DNA from: Akanthomyces muscarius | Lineage: Eukaryota; Ascomycota; Sordariomycetes; Hypocreales; Cordycipitaceae | DNA: 64,000 nucleotides | Reading direction: 5' to 3' | NCBI RefSeq assembly: GCF_028009165.1 | Contig: NC_079241.1 | Coordinates: 4,340,001-4,404,000, forward strand | In this document: positions 33,703-45,455 of the stretch, piece by piece | Position numbering within the stretch: position 1 is the first letter of the stretch | Layout of the letters: each line of letters begins with the position of its first letter | Made by a program: the position numbers and the translations under genes | Notes under the pieces: generated by a model | Databases searched by the model: none | What the model was told of the DNA's origin: nothing | What the model saw: only the letters and a program-made list of their open reading frames with translations

Positions 33703-34245
33703 GGCAGAGGATGTGGTGGAGGTCTCCTGAGCGTCTGGGGAAAGGACAGCGGCTCGCCGTTACTGTGCAAATGTAACGGGAGGGTGTATCGTTGTCCAGT
33801 CGGAGAGCCAAGCTTTGAGCAAATAAAGGAATTAGGGGTGCCACCTGTGCCACCTTTCTGGGCGCTCTGGAGGGTCTAGTTGATGCGAGCAGCGCCACAG
33901 TCGGGATTCTAGCCGACTTGGACTTTGTGGGATTAATTTATGCGTAATTAGCATTCTATTTATATCGCGCTCGCAACAGATGCCTTTTCAATCAGATGCA
34001 CGCAGAAAGCGATTAAAATCAACACAACCATGATCCCGGGCAGTCCTGACCTGAGTACCTACCAGTAGGCCGCCTGTTAGGTAGTTACAGCCTTTGCAAG
34101 ATTCGGACCAGTACAGTCACTAGTGTGGGGCAGCCACGCCCGCTTGGTGTCTACGTCGTCATTCAAGTTACGGCCAAAAGTGTATAGAATGCACAATTCA
34201 TATTCTCATTATCAAATCGCAAGCCTATTTTACATTCATGCCCCT
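33703..34245. other. Intergenic region upstream of the ZIP gene
   Basis: About 540 bases between the ZIP start and the Sti1 stop, both on the minus strand. It contains a short TACC run with an inverted copy (GAGTACCTACCAGTAGG and TTAGGTAG, about 34051-34085) and no gene. Confidence 0.5.
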
Positions 34246-36105
34246 TTACCTTCCAACGCGAATTACACCAGCAGCAATCAGCTTCTGAATCTTGGTGCGC
34301 ACACTTGGGTTGCGCATGTGCTCCTGCAGAGCCTGCGGGTCGGACTGGGCCTGTTGCAGAATCGACTGCATCACGGGATCTTGCATGAGGCTCATGACCT
34401 GTGGAATCTGTTAGCAAAGCTCTTTTCATCCCAGTACTGCCGGGGCTTACCTCGGGGTCCTTCTGCAGTCTCTCGCGAGTCTGCTCCTCCGTCTCGTTGT
34501 CGCGCGCCGAGTACATGGCGGCAAAAGCCTTCTGCTGCTGCTGGTCGATTTCGCGAGCATTGGCCCCCTTGTGGTGCTCAGCATCAACGGCGAGAGCTTC
34601 CGTGCAAGCATCAACGCAGTCAGAGTACTTGCGCATGCCGAAGTAGGCCTGTGCCTTGCGGATGTAGGCCCGGATAAAGGCCACATCCTTCTTGATCGCC
34701 ATGTCGCAGTCATCCAGAGCACTAGGGAACTCGAACAGCTTGATGAAGGCGGCGGCACGGTTGCTGTAGCCACGGGGATCATCAGGGGCACGCTTGACCA
34801 TTTCTGTGTAGTCGGCAACAGCACCAGGGAAATCGCTCTCTTTGAACTTCTTGTTGCCAGCCTCGCGAGCCTCGTCAGCCTTGGCGGGGTCGATGTAGGC
34901 AGCCTTGGCGGCTTCGTTCTTGGACTTCTCGGTCGCTCGGAGTTTGTTGAGAACGTCGGGTGTGCGGTGCTCGGTGAGCGACCTGTTGTAGTTCTCAATA
35001 GCCTTTTCTAGGTCACCCTTGCGCTCGTACGCAGTTCCCATACGAGCATAGCTCTTGGCCATCAGCTTGAAATCGGCATAAATCTCGCGGCCCTCTTCAA
35101 CAGCCTTATTGCACGCATCAATACAGGCATCGTAGTCGCCCTTCTCGAATTGGGCGGCTCCGAGGTTGTTGAGGTATGTAATGTCCTTGAACGTCTCCCA
35201 GGCCTTGGTGTAGTGCTTGATGGCCTCGTCAAAGTTGCGCTTCTTGTAGTTCTCCGTGCCCAGGGCCTTTTCCTTGTCAGCCTCCTCCTTGGCCTTTTTC
35301 TTCTCGACAGCCTCCTCGTCCAATGGTTCCGCTTCGGGCTCGGGCTCTGGGGCCTTCTGGGCGGGCGTCGGCTTGCTTTCCTGGGCGGGAGCATCGGACA
35401 TGTTGACGTCACCCTGTTCACGGGGGTCGCTGTCTCTCATTTCCATATCGACGCCCATCATAACACCAAGAACTTGAATCATTCTGGGGTCGCTGAACAT
35501 GTCGGGGGTCATCTGCGGGTTCTTCTGTAGTTGCTGCAGCTTGGCCATGAAGGAGGGATCGGACATGTAGCTGCTGGTCTTGGGGTTGGAGGCCAGTTTT
35601 TGCAGAAGCTGGGGGTCGTTGAACATGCGCGCGAGTCCAGCACCCGGGTCGTCACCACCAGCACCACCAGCCTCCTGCTGCATGGCCTTCTCAACGGACG
35701 CCAGACCGCTCTTCAGCTGGGCATTGCTGGCATCGTGCTTCAGACCTTCTTCGTAAGCATCGTTGGCACCAAGCAAATCTCCCTTGCCGTGAAGAGCAGC
35801 ACCCTTGCGCCCCCAGCCTTTGGCCCAGTCAGGCTTGAGCTCAGTCGTCTTCTCCGCATCCTTGAGAGCAGAGTCCCACTCCTTCTTGGAAGCGTGGGCA
35901 GCAGATCGGTTCGAGTAGAGGATGTGATTTTCGGGCTGGATGGCGATGGCCTGGGTAAACTTGTCACTGTGGCGGAGTCAGCACACATTGAACACCTCAC
36001 CTTGAGCGGTGTCACGTTGGAAGAGCAGACTCACATGGCATCGTCAAAGTTCTTCTCGGCAATGGCCTTGTTGCCCAGAGCTTTGAGCTCGTCTGCGCTG
36101 GCCAT
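34246..36105 (-). CDS. STI1: Hsp70-Hsp90 organising co-chaperone Sti1
   Basis: Minus strand, exons 36035-36105, 34451-35966 and 34246-34398; 579 residues, close to yeast Sti1 (589). Three TPR blocks are visible: TPR1 at about 1-115 (ELKALGNKAIAEKNFDDAI, NHILYSNRSAAHA), TPR2A after the acidic/Lys-rich linker (ALGTENYKKRNFDEAIKHYTK) and TPR2B (EAREAGNKKFKESDFPGAV, GYSNRAAAFIKL). Two DP/STI1 repeats flank them: MFNDPQLLQKLASNP near 135, and PVMQSILQQAQSDPQALQEH in the last exon. The protein bridges Hsp70 and Hsp90 during client transfer in the cytosol. The stop-proximal exon encodes 50 residues only. Ser/Ala-rich substitutions are unremarkable. Confidence 0.95.
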
Positions 36106-39100
36106 GGTGGACGAGTTTGGAGAGGTTCAAGTGAAGAATTGGCGGGTGAATTTGAAAACCGAGATGACTTTGCTTCTGTTTTCTTGAGTCGCGGACCGTT
36201 ATATGCAGTGCAGTTCAGGTAGAGCGGTTGAAACGATGAGAACGGCTTGTGACAATAAACGGACAGTGGGGAGAAAAGTTGACCACGAGCTCCATCTTGC
36301 AGTGCCTTCAGCAGCCTTCTAGCTCTTTCGATGGGCGTCCCCGCATTGGCCACCCTATTGGCCTTAGCTAGTGTGGGGCTCCAGCTCCAGCAACAGTAAC
36401 CTGGTGCCAGGCGGCTGTCTGCCGGCCGGCCTTTGCCTGCCAACTGTTCGCTGATACTTCATCAAAATATGCCCGGACACGGCACTTGGCTAAATTTCCG
36501 ACCGCCGACCTCTCTATAGACCTACCGATGGATTAGAGCATGAGCCTAGTAGGGCATGCGATTGGCCGCCAAAGAGACGCCGTCGCGCCTCCCAGAACCC
36601 TCCTCTGGCAGCCTACCCTGGACTGTCTCTTCCAAGTCAAGATTGCCAGCCATCAGGAGTGGTGCGGCTCGCTGCCATTACAGTCGCTCGGATGACCATT
36701 AAAAAGAGGTGTGAATGCACGATCCCGATTTACGGGATAACCTATAATTGGCGGTCTCGAGTTGCGACTACGACACGGCTCTGGTGCACACAGTGGTTGT
36801 GTTCATCGTTTACACACTTTGTCTCCCCCAGGCTTTACATTTGATCAACATTGGCAAACACACCCTAATAAATCCATCCGCCAGGCCCAAGTCCTCCCAG
36901 CTCAGCCTCGAGTCTCGGTCCTCTGCTCTTATTATAAACATTAACAGCGTTGTCTGCGCATTTATCCAAAGCACAGCTCAGTATTACCACACGGCCGACA
37001 GCATTATGAGACATGCAGCTTGGTTGCAAACAAGCCCCCCGGAGCAGCCCAGGGCGCACAGCATATCATTAGTGAATCACGCGAACAAAGAAAATTGAGC
37101 TCAGGCTCTCTGAGCATGAGAGTCCTCCACTCATAAACTCGTTCACCGTCAGCTCCTAATTCACTCGACCGCTAGCCCGCGCTATCTCGACCACATCGAC
37201 CTTCAGTGTTAGATCAATTTCGCTGGGAGACTCGCATCAATCAATACACCAAGCTGACTCCTGTTCAAAATGCCAGCTCATCCCATAGCGCAAATCAGCT
37301 CGGCCTGTCGCTCATGCCGCTTTCGCGTGAAGAGGGTGCTCACACATTGTCAATCCACCTGGTTATCCAAGTACCAGAGAACAGAAGCGCCTAAAAGGAC
37401 ACCATCGCGGCCAAATCTCTCCGAGGTGGGATGGGGCATCTACCTATGGCTGTGAGAACGACAAAAATCATTCGCATAGTAGGCCGCAATTGTTCGGGCC
37501 TCTTCCCAAAATAGCAATGCCGGCAGTCGGTTTCTATATCGACCCGGGCGGAAGAGTCCGTATCCGTCGGGATGCTGTCAATCAAGTTCGAAGCATCGCC
37601 GCCACTTATCGGGCTGCTGTGCGACTGGATTGAGTAAGTTGATACAACTCTTGTCGGCACCAAGATGCGGTTCCGTCCAACGATGACACGAAGCAAACCA
37701 GAAACCATGTCAACGCACCTTGACGAAGAGGTGGAAGCAGTGGTAGGACACTGGGTAAGCGAGGTTGCTTCAAAACGTGGTAGGGGGTCGCTGATGGGGA
37801 TTCTTTTTCTTTCTTCTCGTCTGCTTCATGATTTCGGAGTTTTTTGGTTTATTTATTTCACTTTCGAGGTTAGCCAAATAACATGGCCCTCGAGTCGAGT
37901 GGGGAAACCTGTTGCTAGGAAGGTATTGACGGAAAGCATGGGATTCTTTTGCAAAAGCTGAAAATTATTTGACACTGAATATTCAGAGGACTTGTGCAGA
38001 ATTTTGTCGTGCCGTGGTTAAGAAGAGTCTGCATGTTCGCAAAACTGCTGATAACTACTTTTCATGTTTCTCCATTGTAGTCCGAAAAGGGCTGCGTAGG
38101 GCCTCGGAGACTGGCCCACTGCATTTGGCAGCACATTTGCTGATATTAACACGTTACAGACGCCACTGTGGAGCGAGTTTCGTTTCCATTTACCATGGCG
38201 TTGGGATTATGGGGGGGGGCCAAAATGTGGCAGAGAACGGCGCAAGCGGCGGCATTGCTGCATCGTTGCTCTCACAGCTACAGATTTCATGGGCCGAATG
38301 CTACAGGGCTAACAATGATGTGGCACGTTTTCCCAACGCGAATCAGAATCGTGCTGGCTAGTTACTTCCGGCCCTCCCAGCCTCCACGTGCTCGCTTTAC
38401 TTTATTTGTGTGACTTGGCTGCTAGAAAAGCTCCGATTCTCTGCACTGATTAATGTAGGATCGGCTTCGGGACTCTTGCGAGGCATTTCACAACTGCGCG
38501 AATCAGGCCACCAGAGCAATCCATTGCCCGGCTATTGCCCACGACGATACATTCTCAAGTTTTTCATCTTTCTTCTTCTTCTTCTTTTTCTTCTTCTTCT
38601 TCGTGAGATGGCAATCAGCTCCCAGGGCTACTTGCAGAGTTTATATGTCAGCGTATACGTCGTGGCGGGAAGCGGGCTGCTGAGGCTGTTGAGCGCAGAG
38701 AGCCGGGTAGGCTGTGCTCAAAAGTAGACGGCATTTATCTATGCCGTTTACAGGCAACCTGCCGATAGGAGAAAAAACAAGCCTTTATTACTTGACTGTA
38801 GAGGACACTCATGTTCACAGCTGCCAATGTCAGGCCCCAGTACATGACGGTTACTTTTTGCGAAGACCTGCGGCTTCAATATTATCCCGTACAAATGCAT
38901 GACTCGTTTGGTGGTGAGTCTATCGCTGCACCTCATGGGCATTCTCGAGGGTCCTGCCGGTGACTTTTTTCTAGCACCTGGTCTCATAGTGGCGAAAAGC
39001 GCCTTTCTACATGCGTAATAGGGATCGGATGTACGGAGTACATGTACAGGTGCTGAATAGTTCAGCTTGCTAGCCCCGGCTTGATCAACACGGCTTTCGG

Positions 39101-40746
39101 CTGCAGACGAGGCCAAGCAAGGGTGGGTGCAACAGACGTACGGATACCAGTAAGTTACCGTAGACAGGCCACACGGTTGGAAGGGTTTCTTGACCCGCCG
39201 CATCCTGCCTGTCCGCGTCCTGCAGCGAGTACGCAGTAGTCAGCTACGTTGTAGGCAAAAAGCAAGGGGCAACTAATCATCCCATCGTGCTTGTTTCCTG
39301 GGCCCAAATGTTAGCACGCCCCTTTATCCTGGTAGGGTGTGGCGCGTGCGCAGATGCCTGGCTCGCAAATCGTTGTTCCCATTCTTTTTAGTTGCGCTTT
39401 CCTCTCCACCAGACAGGAGAGAGAGTGCGACGGCAGAACATTGCAAAGTGCAACACAACCAGAGACATGCGCTGGCCGGCGGCGGGCGGGAGAGGAAGAG
39501 AGCAAGGCAAGAGGTTGAGTGGTCGCAGGCAACACGTTGTCAAGCAAATCTCAAGTCCCGAGCTGTGCGCCACACCTTTCTTTTTTTCTTAATCCCCAGG
39601 TCTGCTCCCCACTACTTTTTCTCGCATGGCACCCATCCCTTGACTTTGCCAGTTCCACCGCCAACGGGAGCACCCGGCGTTGGTGTGGATTCCCAAGGAG
39701 GGAATCCGCGGTCAAAGTAGTGATTGAGAGGCAGCTAGTCAATAGTATTTTCGCGTCCATGCCTCTTTTTCGTCCTGTATCCTAGTCGCCGAATTGCCTA
39801 GTTGGCAATCGACAGCCCCCGAGCTCAGTTGTGTGGCGGTCCTAATTTACGACGACGGGGCGTTATTAGTAGGTAGTGGATGGAACGTGGAAAAAGGTCC
39901 ATGTTCGGCTGCAGTTTGCAGCTCTTCTGCCCCATTCGTCTAGGTCGAGAAAAGCATGTCGTCAAGGACGGACTGATGTCTGCTGAAGTAGTGCCGACCC
40001 GCTCTGGTGAGGTCTTGGTCGTTGTCTTGGGTCCGCCGCCAGAAGAATGACATCCCGCCACTTGGCCGTGGCTATCTGGGGCGTAACCTAGTTATTTACT
40101 AACTAGTCGGGGGCCACGACCTTCCGTTTAGTTTGAGCCGGGTCAGCCACGTTCATGGTACCACTTGCTCGGCCACATTTCCAGATAATAAGAGCCGTAT
40201 CGGCGTATTGGGATACGACCTGGTACGTACATGTCTGAAAGGCAGATTGAAGCGGTGGGAACCGTCAGGACCGAGCACTCCATATTACCAGTAGATCCGC
40301 TGGTGCCACTGTTCGCACGAGGTCGACGCATCTGTTTCTTTTCACTTTTCAATAGCTCGCAACAGTTTGATGTTACTGGAGTAAAGGCCACGACAAAGCG
40401 AATCTGCGGCGAATCGTGCAGACGAACTGCGAAGAAGACAGAGAGAGACTTGCTGCTGCTCTAGCTGAATCGTCCGAAGTCTCCGAGTATTAGTTTGTAG
40501 GAATGTCTATTCCTGGCCTGAAATTTTACCGACAACCCCGGACAAGCTCAAGGAACAGCAAACATACATAATTGCACCACCCCCTCCTTGCCCTAAAGCA
40601 ACCCTCACACCCCATGGCTCCCGTTTGAAGATATCCACAACGAACTTGCTCAGTTTTCATCGTCGGGTTGAGAACCGGGGCTGGATCTTTAAAAAAGGGC
40701 ATCGGAGCAGTCTCTGCTGGTCGATTTTAGTGTGACCATTTTTGCC
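36106..40746. other. 4.6-kb region without convincing genes
   Basis: The first 300 bases are the STI1 promoter. From 36.5 to 40.7 kb I find only short frames, none with family similarity. The nearest to a signal is + strand 37270-37425, an open frame with a CxxC (ACRSCRFR) and a GTGGGA donor, but it lacks the remaining cysteines of a zinc cluster. Other features are a CTT microsatellite at 38571-38602 and a G tract near 38209. Possibilities are a decayed gene, non-coding RNA or long promoters. The last 100 bases form the P450 promoter. Confidence 0.5.
38571..38602 (+). repeat. CTT trinucleotide microsatellite
   Basis: Nearly uninterrupted TCTTCTTCTT repeats on the + strand with one TTTTT interruption, in intergenic DNA. 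Confidence 0.8.
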
Positions 40747-42531
40747 ATGCTGTCGAATTGCTCTCTGGCAATTGTTGCCGCTTACACGATTATTGTGACG
40801 ATCGCGATACTTCTGTTTCACCGGGTCCGTGTCTGGTATCGACTACGACATATCCCTGGCCCGTGGTCGGCGTCATGGTCCCTATGGTGGCAGCTTCGCG
40901 GTGCGATGAGTGGTAACTTTCCACAAATCTTGAAAGAGGCAACAGACAAATATGGTGCGCTTTTCCGGCGGACTTTCAAACACCTTTTTTCTTGCACAGA
41001 GTGGACACTTATTGACCTGTTTACGTAGGTCCTCTTGTCCGCGTCGGTCCTAACCAATTGGTATCCGCAGACCCTGAGGTCTTACGTCGCATGTCCGCTG
41101 CGCGGGGCAATTTTACCAAAGGCAGGTTCTACAAAGCCGGGCGGATTGTACCTGGCGTTGATAACGTGGTGTCTGCGCTGAATGAGGACAAGCATAAGGC
41201 GATGCGTGCTCAGATGAACTCCACGGTATGGTACCTTACTGGCCAGCGACTACGCATCATCGCTAAACCAGCTCTTCCAGATTGCGGTGAAGAGTGACGA
41301 GGAATATGGATTTGAGGCTGCAATGGATCGACAAATACGAAGCTTCCTTTCCTTGCTGGAAACCAAGTACACATCTGCAGACTCGGAAACCCGACCAGTC
41401 GACATGGCCGAAAAGACCCAATTCCTCGCTCTGGACATAATCGGAGACATTTCTATCGGAAAGCCATTCGGATACTTGGAGCAGGACCGAGACTTATATA
41501 ACTACAACGAAATAAATATGTCGTCGTTGCCGGTCATGACGTTTGTCTCGGTTTTGCCAGGCATAACAGATGTTCTACACAAATGGCCTTTTCGATTGGC
41601 TTTACCCAAAGAAGGGGACCAGGTCGGCTTTGGGCGATTAATGAAGTGAGTAAAGCAGACGAGACTGTGAGGTTCTCACGTTGACATTGTGTAATAGGTT
41701 TGTTACCAAATCTGTTGAGGCGGGAATGCGCAGGAGCGACACGAAGGAAGGCGGGTTGGTTCATAACCAGGTGCACAACGGCTTGACCAAAGATGACATG
41801 ATTCAACAAGGATTTGTTACTATGTAAGTGTATTTTCTAAGCTTGTCTTCTCTAGCCTGACCTTTGTGCAGTATTGCAGGATCCAACTCGACTGCCCACA
41901 CTGTGCGCATGACACTCCTGTCCATAATTGCAGCACCGTGGGCTTTCAAAGCTCTCCAAAGCGAAATCGACGAAGGGAGCACAGGTTCTCACGATCCGAT
42001 ATCTTGGCGCGAAATACAACAACTTCCGTACCTGCAAGCGGTGGTAAAGGAAGGACTGCGTATGTGGCCGCCCGTCAGTGGTCTTGGATTCAAACGGGTG
42101 CCTCCAGGGGGAGAGCACATAAACGGATACTTTGTTCCCGGTGGCACGGAGATCGGACAAGCATTTCTAGCAGTTGGCAGATCGAAACAGATCTGGGGCG
42201 CAGATGCGGACATTTTTCGGCCAGACCGATGGCTCTGTGCTAGCCCTGTCGAGCTGAAGAGGATGAACCACGCCGTGGACACGCACTTCGGGGGAGGCAA
42301 GTTTTCTTGCCTAGGAAAACCAATTGCGATGATGGAGCTGAATAAGACCGTATACGAGGTATGATTCGCTTTGTAATTGGGAGTGATGAGGCCACATCTA
42401 ACTCGCCACAGCTTATGAAACGATTCGACATGTCCATTATCAACCCAGACAAGCCCATGAAATCGAAGGCGTCAATTTTCGTTTGCGACACAGACTTCTG
42501 GGTCACATTAAGAAGACGGGCGGCACATTAG
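40747..42531 (+). CDS. Cytochrome P450 (pisatin-demethylase-like class)
   Basis: Six exons: 40747-40954, 41029-41225, 41281-41645, 41698-41823, 41872-42358 and 42412-42531; 500 residues. A single N-terminal membrane anchor (AAYTIIVTIAILLFH) is followed by the proline hinge HIPGPW. The I-helix motif is AGSNST, with Asn where Asp or Glu is usual. The K-helix ExxR is KEGLRMWPP, the PERF-like motif is FRPDRW, and the haem ligand lies in FGGGKFSCLGKP. This is an ER-bound monooxygenase of the fungal CYP57/pisatin demethylase-like group; the substrate is unknown. No biosynthetic core gene lies nearby, so this looks like a stand-alone detoxifying or catabolic P450. Confidence 0.88.
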
Positions 42532-43147
42532 GGAACGAAAAGCCAGAACTCCGCCTGAATCAGCGACCATCCTATGGCTTTCTTTCTTTTCTTTCTACAT
42601 TCAGCGATGATTGTATCGCTCTTGGAACTCGTGTTTCCACCCAGTGACGACGTGGAAACTTGGGAGGATTCAACATTATGTGTACTAGTTTTGGTCCCCG
42701 ATGATACCCTGGCAATCTTGCCACAGTTCTGATTTCGCTCTAAATATGTCGCGAGAGCCGGAAGAGAATGACGGAGATAGACAAACTAACAACGTTTATT
42801 GCTAACGTCAAAGGGTCTACATTATATCCGTCGCTCGTGTGTGATAGTAAAGCATGGTGGTAAAAAGTTGCATACATGAGCTGGTGTTTGCTGGCCATTC
42901 TCGACTAGGAATCTGCCGGTCAATAGCATAAAGGTTGGCGGAATGAACGAGACGCGGTGGATTTTACTGCCTATGGGAGTAAATACCAGACACCGAGCAT
43001 ACTGGTAAACGTGCATGATGAATTTACAAGCTTTGAACCTCGAGCTCTTTAGCAAAGCAGACTGCACGAGGAGGCGAATGTGTCAAAATATGTGTAATTC
43101 TGTTGAGAAAGGGTATCTATAAAGTACATGAGCGGCCCTCCGAGTAT
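42532..43147. other. Convergent intergenic region between P450 and Ntr2 genes
   Basis: About 615 bases containing the 3' flanks of two convergent genes. No frame with support was found. Confidence 0.5.
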
Positions 43148-44602
43148 CTACAGCTCGTCGCCTCCCGCATCCAAAGCAAACCGACCCGGAGTAGATCCTA
43201 AACTTTCCGGACCACGATCGCCAGCCAAGGTTCCATCACCCATGGCCATCGTCGTGGACAGACCATCCCTGGACCTGTCGGCCGTCTTCCCCATGGCCTC
43301 CTGGTATTTCTTGCCCGTCTCATTCAGCAGGGCCTGCACCTCCCTTTCGCGCGCGGCAATTCCCTGCTTCTCGCTGCGCATCTGCTCGACGGCCGCGCTC
43401 TTCAGCTGGATCTGCGCCTCCATGCCGCCGAGCGTCGTCTGGAGACGGGCGATGCACTCGGCCAGGCTGGGCAGGGGCGTGATCTTGGGCGGAATCTTCA
43501 GCAGCTCCTTGGCCGGGTCTCTGCGCGGGCGCTTGAGCCCGTCCATTCCCGAGCGCGTCTGCGCCGTTTCGTAGGCTATGCGACGCTCCGCCTCGCTGTC
43601 GGACGACGAGTCGGAAGAGTGGCCCTCGGCCGCGTTGATGAGCTCTGCCATCTTGTCGCGATCCTGCTTGCGACGTTGCTTCTCGGCGCGCTTGCCGAGA
43701 GAGACGCCGCCATCCTCGACAAAGTCATCAAAGCCCTCGCCCATCTGGTCTTCGTCCGTCGCTAGCCTCGTATCCTCCTTCTTCTTGGTTCGCCCGTCAT
43801 CGTCGTCGTCCTCGACAGACAAGAAATCTTGCTCCTGGGCTAGTCTTGCTCGGCGCTCTTTTCGTTCTTGAATTTCAGCATCGGTGAGGACCTGAATTTT
43901 GCTTGCGGGAGGTGTAGGCGCCGGGGAGTCTACTACCATGGCCCCTTCGAGCTCGGACGCATCCAGCTCCATTTCATCACCGTCTGTTGGCAATGATCCC
44001 GAGTCTCTTGGAGTGGTCGGCGTCGAGGACTGCAGTTCATCGAGGTATTCCCTGCTATATCGCGGCCTGTCGTCATCATCGTCAAAATTGCGCGTCGGCA
44101 ATCCTCTCATAGCTATGCCTCGTTTCACCGCATTGCTTTCAACCACCCGTTGGCTCAGCGTTGATTTCTTCATTGAGCTTTCCAGAGTCGTGGTGTCGTT
44201 TTCCTCTTCATTGGATCCCAAGCCAAAAGACAAGCGCGATTTCGGCTTCTTCTTTTGTTTTTGGGCACCAAACTTTGCTTTGACAACTACAGGGCCATCG
44301 TCGTCCTCCGCATTGCCGGGAGATGCGTCGTCATTCTCACCATCAGCTGCATATGTTTTTCGAAGGCCAGACTGCCTAATGCCTTTTTTTGCAGACTTTA
44401 TTTTGAAAGACGGCTGCGACGATTCTATGTCAGACTCCCAGTTAGTCTCATCTGAGTGGCTGAAAATGCACCAAATTTGTCGGGGTGTCATACCTGTGTT
44501 GCTCGCGCCACCAATCTCAGAGCTATTATTCTCTGCACCCTCCACGTCATTGTCATCAACTTTTATCACCCGGGCCTTTCGCCGTGACCCAAATGAACTC
44601 AT
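43148..44602 (-). CDS. NTR2: Nineteen-complex-related protein Ntr2 (spliceosome disassembly factor)
   Basis: Minus strand, exons 44494-44602 and 43148-44424; 461 residues. The N-terminus is basic (SSFGSRRKARVIKVDD). The recognisable family blocks are PSFKIKSAKKGIRQSGLRKTY near 45 and PRYSREYLDELQSSTPTTPRD near 160, the latter shared by Ntr2 and GCFC/PAXBP1 proteins. A coiled coil with alternating Lys/Glu (QIQLKSAAVEQMRSEKQGI) lies near the C-terminus. Ntr2 works with Ntr1 and Prp43 to release the intron-lariat spliceosome. The intron (69 nt, GTATGA donor, GACTAACT branch site, TAG acceptor) is stop-free and a multiple of three, so an unspliced form would also be translatable. Assignment to Ntr2 rather than GCFC relies on size. 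Confidence 0.72.
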   Translation of the reverse strand: MSSFGSRRKARVIKVDDNDVEGAENNSSEIGGASNTGMTPRQIWCIFSHSDETNWESDIESSQPSFKIKSAKKGIRQSGLRKTYAADGENDDASPGNAEDDDGPVVVKAKFGAQKQKKKPKSRLSFGLGSNEEENDTTTLESSMKKSTLSQRVVESNAVKRGIAMRGLPTRNFDDDDDRPRYSREYLDELQSSTPTTPRDSGSLPTDGDEMELDASELEGAMVVDSPAPTPPASKIQVLTDAEIQERKERRARLAQEQDFLSVEDDDDDGRTKKKEDTRLATDEDQMGEGFDDFVEDGGVSLGKRAEKQRRKQDRDKMAELINAAEGHSSDSSSDSEAERRIAYETAQTRSGMDGLKRPRRDPAKELLKIPPKITPLPSLAECIARLQTTLGGMEAQIQLKSAAVEQMRSEKQGIAAREREVQALLNETGKKYQEAMGKTADRSRDGLSTTMAMGDGTLAGDRGPESLGSTPGRFALDAGGDEL

Positions 44603-44802
44603 CGTGATTTTGTGTTAATTTTCTAGGATGAATTGCTGCTGGTCATTGCTGCCTGTCACTATGCCGCCGCACAATCTTATCTGCACGTGATCCCTTTTTT
44701 TGGGCGGCGCGCGGTGCAGAGCCAAGTTCTTCGCGGGTGACAGCTGGGCCTGCTCTCGTGCAGTTGAACCGATCTCCTCATCCCGAATAAATATTTCTCA
44801 AA

Positions 44803-45287
44803 ATGGCGCCCGCACAGCCTGAGCTCAAGAAGGTACATGGCTCCCCACTCAATGCGATTCTAATGTCTTTTGTTCTTTGCGATTGCGATCACCCGAAACG
44901 CGAGCTTCCAGCTACCTCTTGCTAACTTTGCGATCACAGTACCTCGATAAGCGCCTGTTTGTCCAACTGAATGGCAGTCGCAAGGTCATTGGTGTCCTGC
45001 GCGGATACGATGTATGCAGAAACTGGTGTCGCGCAGTGCTTGTATCACTTTATTAACCCCACTGCAGGTCTTCCTGAACGTTGTTTTGGACGATGCGGTC
45101 GAAGAGAAGGACGGCGGTGAAAAGATCAGACTTGGCATGGTGGTATGTCCTATTTGTCCCCCTCTCTCGCAGAGATGATCAACTCTTGAACGTCTGCTAA
45201 CTGGATCTCAAGGTCATCCGTGGCAACTCGGTTGTCATGCTGGAAGCTATGGAACGCATCGGTGGCGACGACCGACAACATCGATAG
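44803..45287 (+). CDS. SMX2: Small nuclear ribonucleoprotein G (Sm protein G)
   Basis: Four short exons: 44803-44832, 44940-45011, 45068-45142 and 45213-45287; 83 residues, the normal length for SmG. Sm motif 1 (KRLFVQLNGSRKVIGVLRGYDVFLNVVLDDAV) spans exons 2 and 3. Sm motif 2 is IRGNSVVMLE in the last exon, with the RNA-binding Arg-Gly-Asn. The protein is one of seven Sm subunits of the ring around U1, U2, U4 and U5 snRNAs. Splice sites are all canonical. It is divergent from the Ntr2 gene, another splicing factor, 200 bases away, which may let the two share a promoter. Confidence 0.95.
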
Positions 45288-45455
45288 GCAATAGCAGAAG
45301 GAGAACAAGCTGTGGGAAACAAAAGATTGATTTCGATTTCGCTTGGCGTTACGGTATGAATGGAGGCACGATATATAAAGAAATATGGGATCAAAAACCG
45401 AGATACATCAGGGAAACCGGCTCTCCTGTGCAATTGCAAAAAGGCCGAATCCAAA

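Noticed and set aside
37270..37425. Short frame with ACRSCRFR resembling a Zn2Cys6 start
   Set aside because: Only three cysteines, wrong spacing, and no continuing exon with family similarity.
39337..39785. Frames of about 90-127 codons near a C/T-rich block
   Set aside because: Low-complexity, no domain or splice consistency.
43578..44618. Frames of 97 and 239 codons antisense to Ntr2
   Set aside because: Ser/Asp-rich reverse complement of an acidic, Lys-rich coding region.
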